Source: Microbacterium sp. Leaf151 (GTDB lineage: Bacteria; Actinomycetota; Actinomycetes; Actinomycetales; Microbacteriaceae). Taken from it: a stretch of DNA of 64,000 nucleotides. This document shows, piece after piece, positions 8,033 through 15,896 of the stretch. The translations under genes and the position numbers were made by a program. Every line of letters begins with the position of its first letter. Position 1 is the stretch's first letter. The notes under the pieces are model-generated. The model had not been told where the DNA came from. It saw only the letters and a list, made by a program, of their open reading frames with translations, and did not search any database. The DNA lies in the NCBI RefSeq assembly GCF_001424225.1, contig NZ_LMOR01000001.1, positions 731,234-795,233 on the forward strand, written 5' to 3'.

Positions 8033-8827
8033 TCAGGTCCTCGGGTTCTCGCCGAGGAAGACGCCGATGCGATCACCGTCCTTGACGAACTGCAACGCAC
8101 CGTCGGGGTACCGCGTGCGCAGCTCGGGTGGGGCTGAACTGTCTACCGTGATTGTCAGGGTGGCGGGGAAGTTCCCTACGCGGCATCCGCCGTATGACGG
8201 TCCTGACATCGAGTACCCACCCTGGACGTTGTCCTCCTCCGGAATGTCAGAGGTCAGCACGGCGGCGAAGCAGTCGCCACCGCCACCGCCGAACATGTTC
8301 CAAGAGGTCTCGAACAGCGTGAGACCGTAGAACTCGTAGGTAGCGGAACTGGCTCCCGCGCCGTTGAACCCGACAGGCACGTTCACGGCGGGGTCGGGTT
8401 CGAGGGTGGCGATCTGTGGTGCGTCGTTGACGACGGCGACGGGCAGGATTCCCACCACTGCAAACGTCGCCACAGCAGCTACCGCAGCCGACGTGGCAAC
8501 CGACGCTGCCCACAGCATCAACATGATGCGACCCGGCCTCCGCCACGACCGGCCTATACGCCCGTCAGCGGATGCCCCGACGGGCGAGGCTGCGTCGAGA
8601 GCTGGCCTTTCGGAGGGCGCTGGTGACGAGTCCGATGCGTTGCCGGAGGTGACGAGGGGATCCAGTGCCGCGACGGGTTCGTCGCCTTGCGTGCTTCCGT
8701 CTGCGCGGGCCCGTGCTTCCAGCTCCTGTAAACGTTGCACCGTGTCGGCATCGAGGGCCCCGTGTGCCACGCGTCCGTAGGCACGCAACCGCAGCGAGTC
8801 CAGCTCGGCGCGCAGTGTGGAGTCCAT
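8033..8827 (-). CDS. Hypothetical single-pass membrane protein
   Basis: A 264-residue protein: N-terminal soluble part (about 1-100) with a short helical motif like DSLRLRAYGRVAHGALDADTV, a membrane segment at about 103-130 (MLMLWAASVATSAAVAAVATF), and an external domain of about 130 residues with Cys pairs (GDCFAAVL, GGCRVGNFP). I do not know the family. Similar one-TM proteins with an anti-sigma-like layout exist, but no zinc-finger motif is seen. ATG 8827 is chosen over 8848 because the residues between look spurious. Confidence 0.6.
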   Translation of the reverse strand: MDSTLRAELDSLRLRAYGRVAHGALDADTVQRLQELEARARADGSTQGDEPVAALDPLVTSGNASDSSPAPSERPALDAASPVGASADGRIGRSWRRPGRIMLMLWAASVATSAAVAAVATFAVVGILPVAVVNDAPQIATLEPDPAVNVPVGFNGAGASSATYEFYGLTLFETSWNMFGGGGGDCFAAVLTSDIPEEDNVQGGYSMSGPSYGGCRVGNFPATLTITVDSSAPPELRTRYPDGALQFVKDGDRIGVFLGENPRT

Positions 8828-8925
8828 CACGGTGATCGTCTCACACACCCCACCCCGGCATCCTCGCCGTGGTGACGTAACGGTTGTGTGGACGAGCCGG
8901 GGAGTGGTCGTGCAGGGTGGATGTC

Positions 8926-9306
8926 ATGCCAGTACTCGCCCTGCTGACCCTCATCGTCATGATCATCGCGCTCATTGACGCGATCATCAGACGCGAGGAT
9001 CAGGTCAAGCACATGCCGAAGTTCGTGTGGGTGTTCTTCATCGTGCTGCTACCCCTCATCGGGTCGATCCTGTGGTTCACCCTTGGACGGGAGTACGACC
9101 AACGCACCCAACCCATGACCTTCGGCGACCCGCGCCGGTGGCACAAAGACACACGGTCGGCTCCCACGGTGCCGCCGCGTGATGAGCGCACCACCGAGCA
9201 GCAGATCGCCGACCTCGAACGCGAAATGCACCTCGCCGACCTTGAGGAGCAAGCCCGCCAGCGCCGGACAGAGAACCGCCCCTTGGACGAAAACCCCGGG
9301 CGCTAA
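8926..9306 (+). CDS. PLDc_N (phospholipase D nuclease N-terminal-like) membrane protein
   Basis: A 126-residue protein with two N-terminal membrane helices: PVLALLTLIVMIIALIDAI and, after a short loop RREDQVKHMPK, FVWVFFIVLLPLIGSILWF. This ends in TLGRE, which fits the PLDc_N domain seen at the start of cardiolipin synthases and as stand-alone small proteins in actinobacteria. The tail carries a helical charged stretch with coiled-coil potential (EQQIADLEREMHLADLEEQA). ATG 8926 is preferred because it begins the hydrophobic helix. Stand-alone function is unknown. Confidence 0.8.
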   Translation: MPVLALLTLIVMIIALIDAIIRREDQVKHMPKFVWVFFIVLLPLIGSILWFTLGREYDQRTQPMTFGDPRRWHKDTRSAPTVPPRDERTTEQQIADLEREMHLADLEEQARQRRTENRPLDENPGR

Positions 9307-9338
9307 GGGGCTGCCTCGCCCCGAAGGGGGCGTCGACG

Positions 9339-9362
9339 GCCGTTCCGCATTTGCGGAACGGC
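9339..9362 (+). terminator. Palindromic hairpin after the PLDc_N gene
   Basis: Arms GCCGTTCCGCA (9339-9349) and TGCGGAACGGC (9352-9362) with only two bases between them, 33 bases past the stop at 9306. It is likely a transcription terminator, although no T run follows. Confidence 0.5.
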
Positions 9363-9441
9363 TAGGGGGCTATAGCTCCGATCGGCTGTCAGTCCGGTCG
9401 TACCGCGGCTGAGGGCGTTGCCTGGGCGGTGCCACGAATCT

Positions 9442-9801
9442 TTAGGTGAGTCCGCGCAGAAGCCACCACAGCTGCTCCGCGGTGCCGACCATGGAATTGA
9501 CAGCGGCGGTGCAGACGAGCGCCGCAATCACCACGAAGAGCGGAAGTTCCCGCCAGCGGCGAGAGAATGCCGTCATCGCAACGGTGGTGACGGCCGATAG
9601 CATCGCCACGGTTTGACCAGCCACCCCAGCGAAAGCCTGTCGCAGCGCGGAATCCACAGTCACGGTGGTATAGCTCGTGAATACGAGCATCAAAGCGAAC
9701 GGCACCGCAAGGACCCCAATAATCAGGACGAGTCCTCGGCTTACCTTCAGTGACGACCGCGGCGTCACCCTGGAAAAATCCGTCTGCTCTGCAACCTGCA
9801 T
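9442..9801 (-). CDS. Hypothetical membrane protein
   Basis: A 119-residue protein with three predicted membrane helices: VLIIGVLAVPFALMLVF, AGVAGQTVAMLSAVTTVAM and LPLFVVIAALVCTAAVNSM. The ATG at 9801 gives MQVAEQTDFSRV; an upstream extension to 9864 looks spurious. No family recognised. Codon bias is weaker than in the core genes. It converges with the PLDc_N gene. Confidence 0.6.
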   Translation of the reverse strand: MQVAEQTDFSRVTPRSSLKVSRGLVLIIGVLAVPFALMLVFTSYTTVTVDSALRQAFAGVAGQTVAMLSAVTTVAMTAFSRRWRELPLFVVIAALVCTAAVNSMVGTAEQLWWLLRGLT

Positions 9802-9949
9802 GTGGGGCACGCTATCGCGCCGCCCACGCCTTGCACAGCCCAGCCCGACACCAATATGCACCACGCCGGCCCGCGCCTCGGGCTGGCCATGCGCCAGCAG
9901 ACGGGCGCGTCGGACGCAGGCGCCCTACACTCACATGACTCTCCGATGT

Positions 9950-9975
9950 GGTGCGAAACCGATAGGTTTCGCACC
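9950..9975. repeat. Palindromic repeat, copy 1
   Basis: Perfect 11-base arms GGTGCGAAACC and GGTTTCGCACC around the loop GATA. An almost identical hairpin occurs at 10452-10477. The pair brackets two short genes. Confidence 0.7.
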
Positions 9976-10040
9976 GTCTGGCAGGCGCCCGCTGGTATCA
10001 GTCGGAGTCAAGATTGGCGGGCGGTTCACGAGTACCTGTC

Positions 10041-10181
10041 ATGCTCAGCGACATGGTGAAAAACCCACTGCTCCCGTCCGTCGATGTGTTGCTGAGCATC
10101 GGTGGTGGCGTACTTGCGCTGTTTGTCGTGGCCGTTGTGATCACGATTGTTGTCCTGACTGTCAGACGGCGCCGAACCTGA
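10041..10181 (+). CDS. Small single-pass membrane protein, 46 residues
   Basis: Starts MLSDMVKNPLLPSVDVLLSI and continues GGGVLALFVVAVVITIVVLTV followed by five Arg/Thr residues, a clear membrane helix with a positive-inside C-terminus. The Shine-Dalgarno sequence is weak. It lies between the two copies of the palindromic repeat. No family recognised; the organised helix plus basic anchor is the main evidence that it is real. Confidence 0.4.
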   Translation: MLSDMVKNPLLPSVDVLLSIGGGVLALFVVAVVITIVVLTVRRRRT

Positions 10182-10240
10182 TCGTGACTAGCGATGCCGA
10201 CAGCCCCATACCGCTCTAAGACCTTTCTCAGATCGAGAGC

Positions 10241-10438
10241 ATGAGCGATAGCGATCTGATCGAACGGCGCGCGGAGCTCGCGCGGATAGAGCGCGTGCAG
10301 TTCCACGAGAATCTAAGCCCCCTGTCCTTCATCGGTACCGCCGCGCACCTCGTGAACCCGCCCCTCGACCATGCCCGACGAGCGGTAGAGAAAGAGATGA
10401 AACGACGCGGCATCCTGCCTCGCCACGACGCACGGTGA
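10241..10438 (+). CDS. Small hypothetical soluble protein
   Basis: A 65-residue charged, probably helical protein: MSDSDLIERRAELARIERV near the start and HARRAVEKEMKRRGILPRHD at the end. GAGAG lies just upstream of the ATG. It follows the small membrane gene by 59 bases and ends 13 bases before the second palindromic repeat. Family and function unknown. Confidence 0.45.
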   Translation: MSDSDLIERRAELARIERVQFHENLSPLSFIGTAAHLVNPPLDHARRAVEKEMKRRGILPRHDAR

Positions 10439-10451
10439 AACCTGGCGGTGT

Positions 10452-10477
10452 GGTGTGAAACCGAACGGTTTCGCACC
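10452..10477. repeat. Palindromic repeat, copy 2
   Basis: Arms GGTGTGAAACC and GGTTTCGCACC around the loop GAAC; one G-T pair compared with the copy at 9950-9975. Close to the stop of the gene ending at 10438, so it may also serve as its terminator. Confidence 0.7.
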
Positions 10478-10918
10478 GGCTCTGATCCGCGCCTGCTGCG
10501 CCGGGTGGGCTATGGGCGCGCCGGTTCGTACGCTTGGGGTTCCTCTTGGACGTGAATCGTTACCTGGGACCGCCTGCCGAAAATTTCGGAGGATTCGGTG
10601 GCGCAGCCACGTGAACGAAAGCCCGCAGTTAGCTACGAGGGAGCGAAGCGGACGAGCTGCCGCAGGCTTCACGGCAAAAAGCGTGAGCCCGTAGGGCGAT
10701 CAACGACGGCCGGCGCAGCCGGTCGACCTTTGGGCGTCGCTTCGTCGACGCTGCGCGAGCGGAGCACGCGCCCCGCCGCCGGCGGGACGTCAGGGAATGT
10801 GAGGGGAACGCCCCCCACAAATCGGCCGGCCAGCCGCGTCTAGGCATCCAGGGCGCCGCTCTCGTTTTCGGCCCCTCTTCTCAACTGGCACCACGAGCGG
10901 CATCGAGCGGGAACTCAC
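10478..10918. other. 441-base gap rich in short inverted repeats, no gene seen
   Basis: No credible coding frame. Contains the 13-base palindrome CCGAAAATTTCGG at 10577-10589, and short self-complementary pieces (GCGCAGCCGG/CCGGCGCAGC, GCTTCGTCGACGC, CCGCCGCCGGCGG). The texture resembles non-coding parts of plasmids or integrative elements and lies just before a decayed gene fragment. Confidence 0.4.
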
Positions 10919-11269
10919 CATGGCGGCGCCGACCGCCGACGTCCTCACCGAACGTGAGACGCGTGTTGAGGCCGATCCCGCCCTGTGGGATGGCACGGTC
11001 GTCGACCAGGGCGGGGGGTGTTCGCCACGGTCGTGGACGATGCCCTGACGCCTCTGAAGGTGCCCCGCATGCACGCCCGTGAACTCAGGGCGCTTCTGCG
11101 GCTTCGTGACCAGGCCCGCGCCCTGGTCACGAGTGAGGCGCGCGAGTCCGAGGACACGCGTCCGGAGCTCGGCGGGCTCGCGGATCTCACGGTCGAGCCG
11201 CCCCATCGCGGGTGCGCGGCGGTCTGCATGGATCCCCAGCACTGGCAACTCCCCGTACCTCACTCATAG
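10919..11269 (+). pseudogene. Frameshifted fragment resembling a large helicase/DNA-methylase gene of actinobacterial mobile elements
   Basis: One frame opens at ATG 10919 (MAAPTADVLTERETRVEADP, then LWDGTVVDQGGG) and stops early at the G run near 11014-11022. A second frame continues the same protein: FATVVDDALTPLKVPRMHAR, then ELRALLRLRDQARALVTSEA and RESEDTRPELGGL. The phrase LRALLRLRDxARALxxxEA followed by DTxEL recalls the long SNF2-like helicase/N6-methylase proteins on actinobacterial integrative elements. Those exceed 1500 residues, so only a sliver remains, broken by a frameshift and losing similarity after about 11190. The assignment comes from memory of the family. Confidence 0.4.
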
Positions 11270-11313
11270 GAACGCTTAGGGTCGCGTTATGTGCTCGCTA
11301 TGAGGATCTGAAG

Positions 11314-12711
11314 ATGACTGCGCCCCCCGACGCCGATTTCGTTGTACTCACCAGCCGTTTAGCGCCTCACCGCGACGGCGGGTACGCCGTCGCGGTCGCT
11401 TCGCGCCTTCGCCTGCTCGAGTCGACCGGCGTCGCGCACCCGCTCCTGCTGACCTTTGACGTCGGCGGTGCGGACGAGCACGCGAGGAACAATCGGCAAG
11501 CCTTCCCCGACCCGCACCCGAACGTCGAGATCCGTAACCTCTTCGAGGAGATCCTGCACGATCCGTCCTGGCTCTGGGACATGGCTCGAGAGGGGCCGGC
11601 CGATCCCGACGCCTCGTATCGCGCGATCCACGACGGTGAGGGACGAGAGGTCGTCTCCCTCCCCGTCATCGGCGACCCCGCCTGGTACCTGACCGAGGCA
11701 CCGGTCGTCGTGCGCACGGACGGCGGCTCGAGGACCCTGGCCGGTTTCAAGGAGCTGTACATGGCGTGGCTGACGCGCGTGGCCGCGCAGCTGCGTTCGC
11801 GCGCCGACGACGAGGATCGGTGCATCGTGGTCATCTGCGAGTCCAAGCAGCTCGGCGAGTTGATCGCGGACTGGGCCGACCCGAACGTGCGCATCGTGCA
11901 CACCGTTCACAACTCGCACCTCGACGCCCCCTGCGAGCCCTCGTCTGCGCTACGCGACGACGGGTGGCGCCGATGGTTCGCCCTTCTCGACCGCTTCGAT
12001 GCCGTCGTCTGGCCCACCGCCTCGCAAGAGGATGACGTGACCGAACGCTTCGGAGCCCGGGAGGGCTCCGTCGTCATCCCCACACCCATCACCCCCGACC
12101 CCCGTCCCCGTCTTCGCCGGCGGAGGGTCCGCGAGGTCCTCATGGTGAACAGGCTCGCCGACCAGAAGCGGGTCGACATCGCGATCACCTCGTGGCCGCG
12201 CGTGCTGCAGCGCGTTCCCGATGCGCACCTCCACATCTACGGGGACGGTCCCCTGCGGACGCTGCTGCAGGACATGATCGAGGACCGCGGCCTGGCGCAG
12301 AGCGTGCACCTCCACGGATATTCCGATCGGGTACGCGAGGCGATGGCCGTCTCCACCGCCTTCCTCAGCACCAGTGCGTTCGAGGGACAGAACCTGGCAA
12401 TCGGTGAAGCGCTGTCCAGCGGTCTGCCGGTCGTGGCGTTCGACGTCTGTTACGGGCCCCGCGACTACGTGGGCGCGGGTGGGATCCTCGTCTCCCCGGG
12501 TGACGTGGAGGGTGTCGCGAGCGCTCTGTCCGCACTCCTGCTCGATGACACCGCGCGGGCCGAGATGTCGGCGCGAGCCCTCGAGCAGTCGAGGCGGCTG
12601 AGCCCCGAGGCGGTGGGCGAGACCTTCATGCGCCTCTTGCACGACGTCGTCGCCCGCCCGGCGAGGCGACGGACGACCCGGGCGGATCGGGCGGTGCGCC
12701 CGGCCGCGTGA
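11314..12711 (+). CDS. Glycosyltransferase family 4, TagE/TarM-like
   Basis: A 465-residue GT-B enzyme. The C-terminal donor-binding half has LMVNRLADQKRVDIAI, HLHIYGDGPLRTLLQDMI, LHGYSDRVREAMA and the E-x7-E type motif TSAFEGQNLAIGEALSSGLP, followed by VAFDVCYGPRDYVG. The last phrase and HTVHNSHLDAP in the N-terminal half are typical of poly(glycerol-phosphate) alpha-glucosyltransferases that decorate teichoic acids. ATG 11314 has GAGGA eight bases upstream. No partner genes lie nearby, so the acceptor is unknown; a wall polymer is the likeliest. Cytoplasmic. Confidence 0.85.
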   Translation: MTAPPDADFVVLTSRLAPHRDGGYAVAVASRLRLLESTGVAHPLLLTFDVGGADEHARNNRQAFPDPHPNVEIRNLFEEILHDPSWLWDMAREGPADPDASYRAIHDGEGREVVSLPVIGDPAWYLTEAPVVVRTDGGSRTLAGFKELYMAWLTRVAAQLRSRADDEDRCIVVICESKQLGELIADWADPNVRIVHTVHNSHLDAPCEPSSALRDDGWRRWFALLDRFDAVVWPTASQEDDVTERFGAREGSVVIPTPITPDPRPRLRRRRVREVLMVNRLADQKRVDIAITSWPRVLQRVPDAHLHIYGDGPLRTLLQDMIEDRGLAQSVHLHGYSDRVREAMAVSTAFLSTSAFEGQNLAIGEALSSGLPVVAFDVCYGPRDYVGAGGILVSPGDVEGVASALSALLLDDTARAEMSARALEQSRRLSPEAVGETFMRLLHDVVARPARRRTTRADRAVRPAA

Positions 12712-12950
12712 GCTGGCATCCAGGTTACCCCGTATACGCAACCGCGGGCCGCTGGGCGAACTGAGGACCCGCGTGGGAGCGTGCCGTAGTACGGGGTGAA
12801 GGAGTAGAAGGTCTGTGACGGCCTCTGTGATGAAAGAACCCTGTTGGTTGGTGCTGCTCTACCGAACAGACGTCTAGTTTCGGCCCTGTGCTTCTAAGGG
12901 GGGGGGCACGCACGCAGAGACAGCGTGTCGCTGTGTCGAAGGGACAACCG

Positions 12951-13100
12951 ATGAGAATTCTTCGCCGTTCATTTCTCGCCGCCGGAGTCGCGGCCGTCGA
13001 ACTGGCACTTACTCTTCCCGCACAGGCGGCCTCCGCGGCCACCACCGACACGGGTACGGAGCACGCTTTCCACGAAATCGTGTCCACCCTGAACATTTAG
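12951..13100 (+). CDS. Short secreted peptide, possibly truncated
   Basis: A 49-residue frame with a textbook signal peptide, MRILRRSFLAAGVAAVELAL continuing to an AQA/SAA cleavage region, and only about 20 residues after it (ATTDTGTEHAFHEIVSTLNI). AAGGGA lies six bases before the ATG. It stops one base before the next ATG, so the genes are probably co-transcribed. Either a real small secreted peptide or the remaining N-terminus of a larger exported protein. The G run at 12898-12906 upstream is a possible slippage site. Confidence 0.5.
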   Translation: MRILRRSFLAAGVAAVELALTLPAQAASAATTDTGTEHAFHEIVSTLNI

Positions 13101-13101
13101 C

Positions 13102-13392
13102 ATGACCGACCTGCAGAAGACCAACACGAACACCCTTCACTGGTGGGTGGTCACCGCAGCCGCGGTTTCGCTGGCCGCGCCTTTGGCGACCGACTGGGCG
13201 TTCGTTTTGCAGGTCGCGGCGCTGGTCTTCGGTGTCGTCGCGTTCTTTCGCGTCACCGGCGGGCGAGCACGTGCCGTCATCGCCACCGCCGTCGTGGTTG
13301 TGGGCCTGGTCCTCATCGCGCAAGTAGTGGGTGGGTTGGTGGCGTCGTCCCTCGAGAACTCTTTCACCGACGACAGCGTCCAGATCGGCTGA
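13102..13392 (+). CDS. Small membrane protein
   Basis: A 96-residue protein with three predicted membrane helices: HWWVVTAAAVSLAAPLATDW, FVLQVAALVFGVVAFFRV and AVIATAVVVVGLVLIAQVVG, ending in a polar tail. DUF4190-like small proteins have this layout, but I cannot assign a family. It directly follows the short secreted peptide gene and ends in a strong terminator. Confidence 0.6.
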   Translation: MTDLQKTNTNTLHWWVVTAAAVSLAAPLATDWAFVLQVAALVFGVVAFFRVTGGRARAVIATAVVVVGLVLIAQVVGGLVASSLENSFTDDSVQIG

Positions 13393-13397
13393 CTCAA

Positions 13398-13441
13398 CCA
13401 AAGAGTGGCCTCACCCGTCTCCGGGTGGGGCCACTCTTTGG
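13398..13441 (+). terminator. Strong terminator hairpin
   Basis: Twenty-base arms CCAAAGAGTGGCCTCACCCG and CGGGTGGGGCCACTCTTTGG with one G-T pair and loop TCTC, five bases after the stop at 13392. Followed by TTCG rather than a long T run, as is common in actinobacteria. Confidence 0.85.
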
Positions 13442-13510
13442 TTCGTAGGTCTACCTGTCGCCCGTGGGTGAACCGGCCCCACATCGAGTCCTCCCGACGC
13501 GAAGGGAAGT

Positions 13511-13861
13511 TTGTCGGCCTCATCCAATCGCGCCCACCAGCTAGTGCGGAGCACCCACGACGGGCGTTCGGTAGCCGATTGCGCAGAAGGAGGTCGGCAT
13601 GACCCGGAACGCGAAAAGGCCCGCTTCGAGCTGCTCGAACGACAGGCGATGCACGGGCAAACCACGCGCGAGCTCGCGGAGTATCAGAGCGGCGAACGCT
13701 ACCCAGGGATGGCGGCGGAGCGACGAGCTAAGGAAGTCGCAGATCTGCGGGCCAAGCTTGGCGGCGGCGCCGAGGCGATCGCGAAGCTGACGGGACATGT
13801 GGGCCATTCCGAGGATGACGTCGATGAGGACGGCAAATCCCCCGCGACCGACGCACTTTGA
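13511..13861 (+). CDS. Hypothetical charged protein; start or frame uncertain
   Basis: Only the last 86 residues look coding: DPEREKARFELLERQAMHG, TRELAEYQSGERYPGMAAER and AKEVADLRAKLGGGAEAI, a charged helical protein. In this frame the only upstream starts are weak (TTG at 13511 with AGGGAAG close by). A textbook AAGGAGG with ATG at 13599 sits one base out of frame and would give an implausible product. The good ribosome site plus good downstream frame suggest a one-base frameshift, in nature or in the assembly. Confidence 0.45.
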   Translation: MSASSNRAHQLVRSTHDGRSVADCAEGGRHDPEREKARFELLERQAMHGQTTRELAEYQSGERYPGMAAERRAKEVADLRAKLGGGAEAIAKLTGHVGHSEDDVDEDGKSPATDAL

Positions 13862-13958
13862 ACGTGATTTGGTACCGCGCAGGCGCAGGTGACTTGCTGC
13901 CAGGGCTCGTAGCGTGACTCGCCGGTAGCGGAAAGTAGTACTTCGTCCCGGTCCCGAC

Positions 13959-15896
13959 TCAGCCGATCAGGCTCGGCTGCAGGTCGCGCAGCGTGCGGTG
14001 GTGCGTCATGCGGGTCACGCCGATCGCCGCCACCAGCACGCCGCCGACCATCCACGCTCCCAGCACCAGCAGATCCGAACCGACCCGCGCGACGTCGCCG
14101 CCGTACATGACCTGGCGCATGGCATCCACGACGTATCCCATCGGCAGAATGTGGTGCAGCGCCGCGAGCGGGGCGGGCAGCGTCTGCCACGGGAACGTGC
14201 CACCGGCGGTGACGAGTTGCAGCACCATCAGCACGAGTCCGAGGAACTGTCCCACCGAGCCCAGCCACACGTTCAGGGCGAGCACGATCGCGGCGTAGGT
14301 CGCCGACGCGAAGATCAGGATGCCGAGGGCGGCGGCCGGGTTGGCGAACGAGAACTGCAGGGCGATGGCGAGCACGGTGAACAGCCTCACCATCTGCAGC
14401 GCGCCGAGACCGGCCGGGGCGAGCCAGCCCGCCAGCGTCACGCGCACGGGGGAGCGCAGCGCCGTGATCGCGCGCTTCGACACCGGCTTGACGATGAGGA
14501 ACAGCGCGTAGATGCCGATCCACCCGGCCAGGGCCGCGAAGAACGGGGCGAGGCCGGCGCCGTAGTTCTGGGCCGTGGTCACCGCGCTCGTGCCGACGGC
14601 GACGGGATCGGAGATGGCCTGGGCCTGCGCCTGGCGCGTCGCGTCGTCGGCGTCGGGGATCTGGGCGACCCCGGCCGCGAGACCGTCGCGCAGTTGCGTC
14701 GCACCGGTGGAGAGCTGAGCGATCCCGCCGTCGAGTTGCGACGCTCCGTCGCGCAGCTGCGCCGAGCCGTCGCGGAGCTGGGCGGCACCGGATGCCGCGG
14801 TGCCGGCGCCGTCGGCGAGGGCTGCGGCCCCGTCGGCTGCGCTCGCCGCGCCGGTGGCGAGGGAGGCGCTCCCGGCCGCGACCTGGCGGGCGCCGTCGTC
14901 GAGCCGGTCGATCTGGTTCACGGTGTCCTGCACGCGCGTGTTCGCCGCGGCGAGGCGTTCGCCGACGGGGTCGAGGCGCGAGAGGATCTCGTCGACGCGG
15001 GCAGGGTCGAGTCCTGCGTCGGTCAGGGCCCGTGCGATGTCGGCTCGGGCCTGGGGCAGCTGGGCCGCGGCATCCCCGGCCGCCGTCCCCACCCGCCGGG
15101 CGGCCTCGTCTATGCGGTCCACCCCGCCGGCGACCTGCTGCGCGCCGTCGGCGACCTGTGCCGCGCCGTCACGAACCTGGGCCGTACCGTCGCGCAATTG
15201 GTTCGCGCCGGTCGAGAGCTGCGCGGTGCCGTCGGCGAGCTGCGACGAGCCGTCGGCAAGGGTCGAAGAACCGCTCGCGAGTTGCGACGAGCCGTCTTTC
15301 GCCGTCGACAGACCGTCGACGAGCTGCGTCGCCCCGGTGGTGGCGTCGACGAGCTGCACGCGGATGGTGTGCAGGGCGTCGAGCAGGGTGAGCCCCGCCC
15401 CGTCGGTGACCTTCTGCGCCACCGATGTGCGGATGCGGGCGACGGCCTGCGTGCCGATGGTGGAGGCGAGGTAGTTGTTCGCGTCGTTCGTGCGCAGCTC
15501 GATGCCGGCCTGGCGCGGGCTGGCGCTCGAGAGCGAGGCCACGGCATCCGTGAAATCGGCGGGCAGGGTCACGATGAAGTCGAAGTCGCCCGCCTCCAGC
15601 CCCTCATCGGCCTGGTCGGAGGTGACCCGGTGCCACTCGAACGTGTCGCTGTCGAGCAGCTGCTCCGCCGCCTCGTCGCCGAGGTTGCGCTGCTGGCCGT
15701 TCACCTCGGCGCCGGTGTCGTCGACGACGAGCGCGACGGGGACGCTGGACAGGTTGCCGTACGGGTCCTGGTTTGCCCACAGATATAGACCGCCGTAGAG
15801 GATGGGCACGGCGAGCAGGGCGACGAGGGCGATCACCGACATGCGCGTCGAGGTGAGGCGGCGGAGCTCCGCCGTGATCATCTGCGGGATCTTCAT
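13959..15896 (-). CDS. YhgE/Pip domain membrane protein
   Basis: A 645-residue protein with the YhgE/Pip layout: one N-terminal membrane helix (about 18-42), an extracytoplasmic region with the domain start VPVALVVDDTGAEVNGQQ, a central stretch (about 200-430) of repeated ten-residue units such as LADGSSQLADGTAQL that forms coiled-coil-like helices, and five or six C-terminal helices with the ABC-2 permease look (about 450-630). Members include the phage infection protein Pip and type VII secretion accessory proteins. The ATG overlaps the stop of the upstream ABC-like gene (ATGA), so it is the last gene of a TetR-controlled operon. Confidence 0.9.
   Translation of the reverse strand: MKIPQMITAELRRLTSTRMSVIALVALLAVPILYGGLYLWANQDPYGNLSSVPVALVVDDTGAEVNGQQRNLGDEAAEQLLDSDTFEWHRVTSDQADEGLEAGDFDFIVTLPADFTDAVASLSSASPRQAGIELRTNDANNYLASTIGTQAVARIRTSVAQKVTDGAGLTLLDALHTIRVQLVDATTGATQLVDGLSTAKDGSSQLASGSSTLADGSSQLADGTAQLSTGANQLRDGTAQVRDGAAQVADGAQQVAGGVDRIDEAARRVGTAAGDAAAQLPQARADIARALTDAGLDPARVDEILSRLDPVGERLAAANTRVQDTVNQIDRLDDGARQVAAGSASLATGAASAADGAAALADGAGTAASGAAQLRDGSAQLRDGASQLDGGIAQLSTGATQLRDGLAAGVAQIPDADDATRQAQAQAISDPVAVGTSAVTTAQNYGAGLAPFFAALAGWIGIYALFLIVKPVSKRAITALRSPVRVTLAGWLAPAGLGALQMVRLFTVLAIALQFSFANPAAALGILIFASATYAAIVLALNVWLGSVGQFLGLVLMVLQLVTAGGTFPWQTLPAPLAALHHILPMGYVVDAMRQVMYGGDVARVGSDLLVLGAWMVGGVLVAAIGVTRMTHHRTLRDLQPSLIG

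Noticed and set aside
6300..13900. Intact prophage or integrative element
   Set aside because: No integrase, structural, conjugation or replication gene and no tRNA or clear attachment repeats were found; only a decayed fragment and orphan genes support past mobility.
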